The notes under the pieces are model-generated. The model did not search any database. It saw only the letters and a list, made by a program, of their open reading frames with translations, and was not told where the DNA came from. A DNA stretch of 64,000 nucleotides from Rhamnusium bicolor (taxonomy: Eukaryota; Arthropoda; Insecta; Coleoptera; Cerambycidae), in NCBI GenBank assembly GCA_029963845.1, contig JANEYF010001218.1, forward strand, positions 166,501-230,500, in the 5' to 3' direction. Positions 61,782 through 64,000 of the stretch are shown in pieces. The position numbers and the translations under genes were made by a program. Position 1 is the first letter of the stretch. Every line of letters starts with the position of its first letter.

Positions 61782-63698
61782 ATGCCCAGGTGCGTTATAA
61801 AAAGTTGTGTTTACCACAAAACTGCAAACTGTGTGAGGGATAAATCATTTATTTCGGTAAGTTACTTAATAAACATGTTTGTTTTGGAGGCCATATTCGA
61901 TTGTTTAAGGAGACACAGAGCCGTATTTCCCATTTCCATGAGATTTGTAAAGATAGTTATTAATTATTGCAATAATGTGGATTAATCAAAGGGGATGAAT
62001 ATATTTAATGTTGACAGTAGCACGTTTTATACGATTTTACATAATAGGTACTTTAAGATTGTATTATTTTTAGTGTTCCAAAAGATACTGAGAGAAGAGA
62101 GGCTTGGAGAGTATCTTTAAATTTGGAAAAAGATGATATGTTTGTGAATTCCAATGTATGCCACTTACATTTTACCCAGGAGTCTTATGATTTTGAGAAG
62201 TCACCTTTTTCACTCCATTTAAAACAAAATGCTTTACCTATTATGGACATTACGGTAAGTAGATTCGAAAGAAATATATAATATTAGTTTATTCAGATCA
62301 CTAAAATAATTATTAATAAAAATACAGTACCTACCTACTTAAATTATTAAACAAACAGTTAATAGTGTCCAAAAAATTACCTTTTCCGAAGTTCTCAAAT
62401 AGGTATTTACTTACATAAAATTTGATAAAAATTAGAAACGTATTTAAAATTTTGTGCCTAAATTATTTTTACAATAATGTATTTATTCATAACTTTTGTT
62501 TATTTACTGTTTCCATATGAGCAGAAAAATTATTTTATAAAACCTATTAAATTTATTCGAGAATATAATTAAGAAATTGGTGTGTATTATTTAGGTATAC
62601 TATTATTTTCAAATATATTTTTTCGACGATTTATTTTTGTGATTTTCTTACAGAAAAACAAATCAATATAGAAAATGTAAAATTTTCCAAGGGCCTTTAA
62701 TTTTTTTAAATTCAGGTGAATGATGTTCAATAAAGCAGAGGGATAGTTCAATTAGAAATTTTACATTCTCAATATTCATTTATTTTTTCTGATTGCAAAT
62801 TATGAAAATTGAGAAAAATCCATAAAACTTGATATTTTTCGATAACTCTTAAAAATGAAGTCTACAGGGGGCTCGACAGGGGAGTGTCAATATATGAGGA
62901 AAAACCCTGTAGATAAAATATCAAAAGGATTTAAACAATATAAACAATAACACGTAGGTATAATACATCTTATTTTTTATAGGATACTAGTAAAAGCTTG
63001 ACCGAAACTACATCTGTTTCGTCTCAACCATCAACGAGTGCTGCTATATCTTTGTTAAATGAACCACGGCCATCAACAAGTACTGGATTTTATCAGGACA
63101 TAGAAAGGACAGAATTGCCACAAAGGTCATTTACTAGTTTGGGTTTTGTGGAAAATAAAATACCCCCAAGTTCTCCTATTCGAGGGCATTCTAAAGTAAG
63201 TTAACTAAGTAAAATTTATTATTGATTACTATTACTACGTATTTTAACTTATTGAAAAATAAAGTATACTTATTTAAAAAACATTAAATAAGTTGTTCAA
63301 ATTGTTCAGTCAGCATTGCCAGGGCCTTTATTTATTTAATATTGGCGTTCAGTAAGTAATAGAAGTATGTTAAATTAAAAAAAAAAATAAACATCTTACG
63401 TAAAGTAAGTCTTCATTCAATCTATAATCAAAAATCAATAATAGTGCCAATATTGTTTATTAATTATGTAAATTTTTTTAAGGTTGAAACACCCCGAAAA
63501 CGAAAACTGAAGTCTCAGTTGACTAAAGCTCGTAAAAAAATTAAGAGGCTTAGGACAAGTCTTTGCCATTTTAAGAAAAGAGTTGCTAGGCTTGCTGAGG
63601 TGATTAAATCACTCAGTGGCAAAGTCACCGATGAAACATTAGAAACTTTGTGTAAGATAGGACCTAATGAAGAATTTTTGCAGACAGATGTACCATAA
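61782..63698 (+). CDS. THAP-domain protein with coiled coil (four exons)
   Basis: Exons 61782-61856, 62074-62255, 62984-63195 and 63481-63698. MPRCVIKSCVYHKTANC, then VPKDTERREAWRVSLN and NVCHLHFTQESYDF form the C-X4-C...C-X2-H THAP DNA-binding domain, followed by LKQNALPIMD (the AVPTIF position). Exon 3 is a Ser/Thr/Pro linker. Exon 4 begins VETPRKRKLKSQLTKARKKI and continues as a basic, leucine-containing helix that probably forms a coiled coil, ending LQTDVP and TAA. The introns after exons 2 and 3 join in phase. At the exon 1-2 join the canonical sites leave one base too many, so this copy may be frameshifted or use another site. Downstream lies P-transposase sequence, so this is probably the N-terminal part of a P-like transposon gene. 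Confidence 0.65.
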
Positions 63699-63720
63699 AC
63701 ATAAGTATGGCTAACAGCTT

Positions 63721-64000
63721 AAAGCCTTTTCATTAACTCTTCATTATTATTCTGTTAAGGCATACAATTTTGTTCCTAATACTTTTAATTCGGCTCTTCC
63801 TCACCCAGACTATATCGAGGTGGTACAAAAATATAAATGGCGAGGCCGGATTTACAGCAGAAGTTTTCGACTTATTAAAAATCAAAGGACAGAATACAGA
63901 TTATAAACTTATTTGCAGCTTAACTATAGACGAAATGGCAATTCGTCAGCATATGGAGTGGGATGGAATGAAGTATTACAGATTTGTAGATTTTGGAGTA
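63721..64000 (+). pseudogene. P-element/THAP9-like transposase, frameshifted, runs off edge
   Basis: KAFSLTLHYYSVKAYNFVPN and then TFNSALPHP are followed, one base out of frame, by TISRWYKNINGEAGFTAEVF, IKGQNTDYKLICSLTIDEMA and IRQHMEWDGMKYYRFVDFGV. The Y-S-x-K-A-Y...L-P-H-P...W-Y...D-E-M block is the start of the P/THAP9 transposase core, and the Asp in the TIDEM motif would be its first catalytic residue. A different frame from the THAP exon-4 stop and the internal shift at 63808 indicate decay. Confidence 0.75.

Noticed and set aside
46395..64000. N-terminal glycerol kinase exon inside the window
   Set aside because: I looked on the minus strand for the expected GAIDQGTSS-like and WVEQDP-like segments and found none, so it is placed beyond the right edge.

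Overview
The window looks like insect nuclear DNA: AT-rich, with genes split by kilobase-sized introns and packed with Tc1/mariner, hAT, THAP/P-like, non-LTR and LTR elements. The order or species cannot be fixed from the sequence alone; a beetle or another insect with a large, repeat-rich genome would fit. Only one clear host gene is present, a glycerol kinase-type FGGY carbohydrate kinase on the minus strand. Its last ten coding exons run from 46394 down to the stop at 8620, and the first exon or exons (roughly 75-80 N-terminal residues) lie beyond the right edge. Everything from 8620 to 64000 is therefore inside this gene, almost all of it in introns. Every splice junction that can be seen is canonical and keeps the reading frame, so the gene looks maintained, yet three motifs that are near-invariant in active glycerol kinases are altered (catalytic GDQ to GNQ, YGTG to YRSG, DGG to DGK). 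|| Layout. 1-8619: flank downstream of the kinase, with a hAT element that has a perfect 8-bp target duplication, a mariner-type MITE, foldbacks and a GC-richer patch at 7600-8045. 8724-20382: an 11.7-kb intron holding a THAP-domain element with inverted termini, itself interrupted by a small MITE and by a ~3-kb element with ~550-590-bp inverted repeats. 20470-25370: short introns with a tRNA-derived SINE and two hAT-type MITEs. 25549-31062: an unusually long (~2.65 kb) LTR with its primer-binding site but no body, containing three ~200-bp repeats and twelve hairpin units. 31142-38671: a decayed mariner split by two related non-LTR retrotransposon remnants in opposite orientation. 39059-46025: a 2.5-kb mariner, then a long-TIR element encoding a cysteine-rich CXC motif into which a 304-bp TTAA MITE with four 14-bp palindromes has jumped. 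46395-64000: a mariner with ~0.93-kb inverted repeats, further nested mariners, hAT relics, another SINE, a LINE relic, and a THAP/P-transposase locus running off the right edge. || None of the transposase genes looks intact over its whole length. The strongest items for follow-up are the altered kinase active site, the hairpin array in the LTR, the four-palindrome TTAA MITE, the subterminal palindrome clusters of the hAT MITEs, and the THAP loci.
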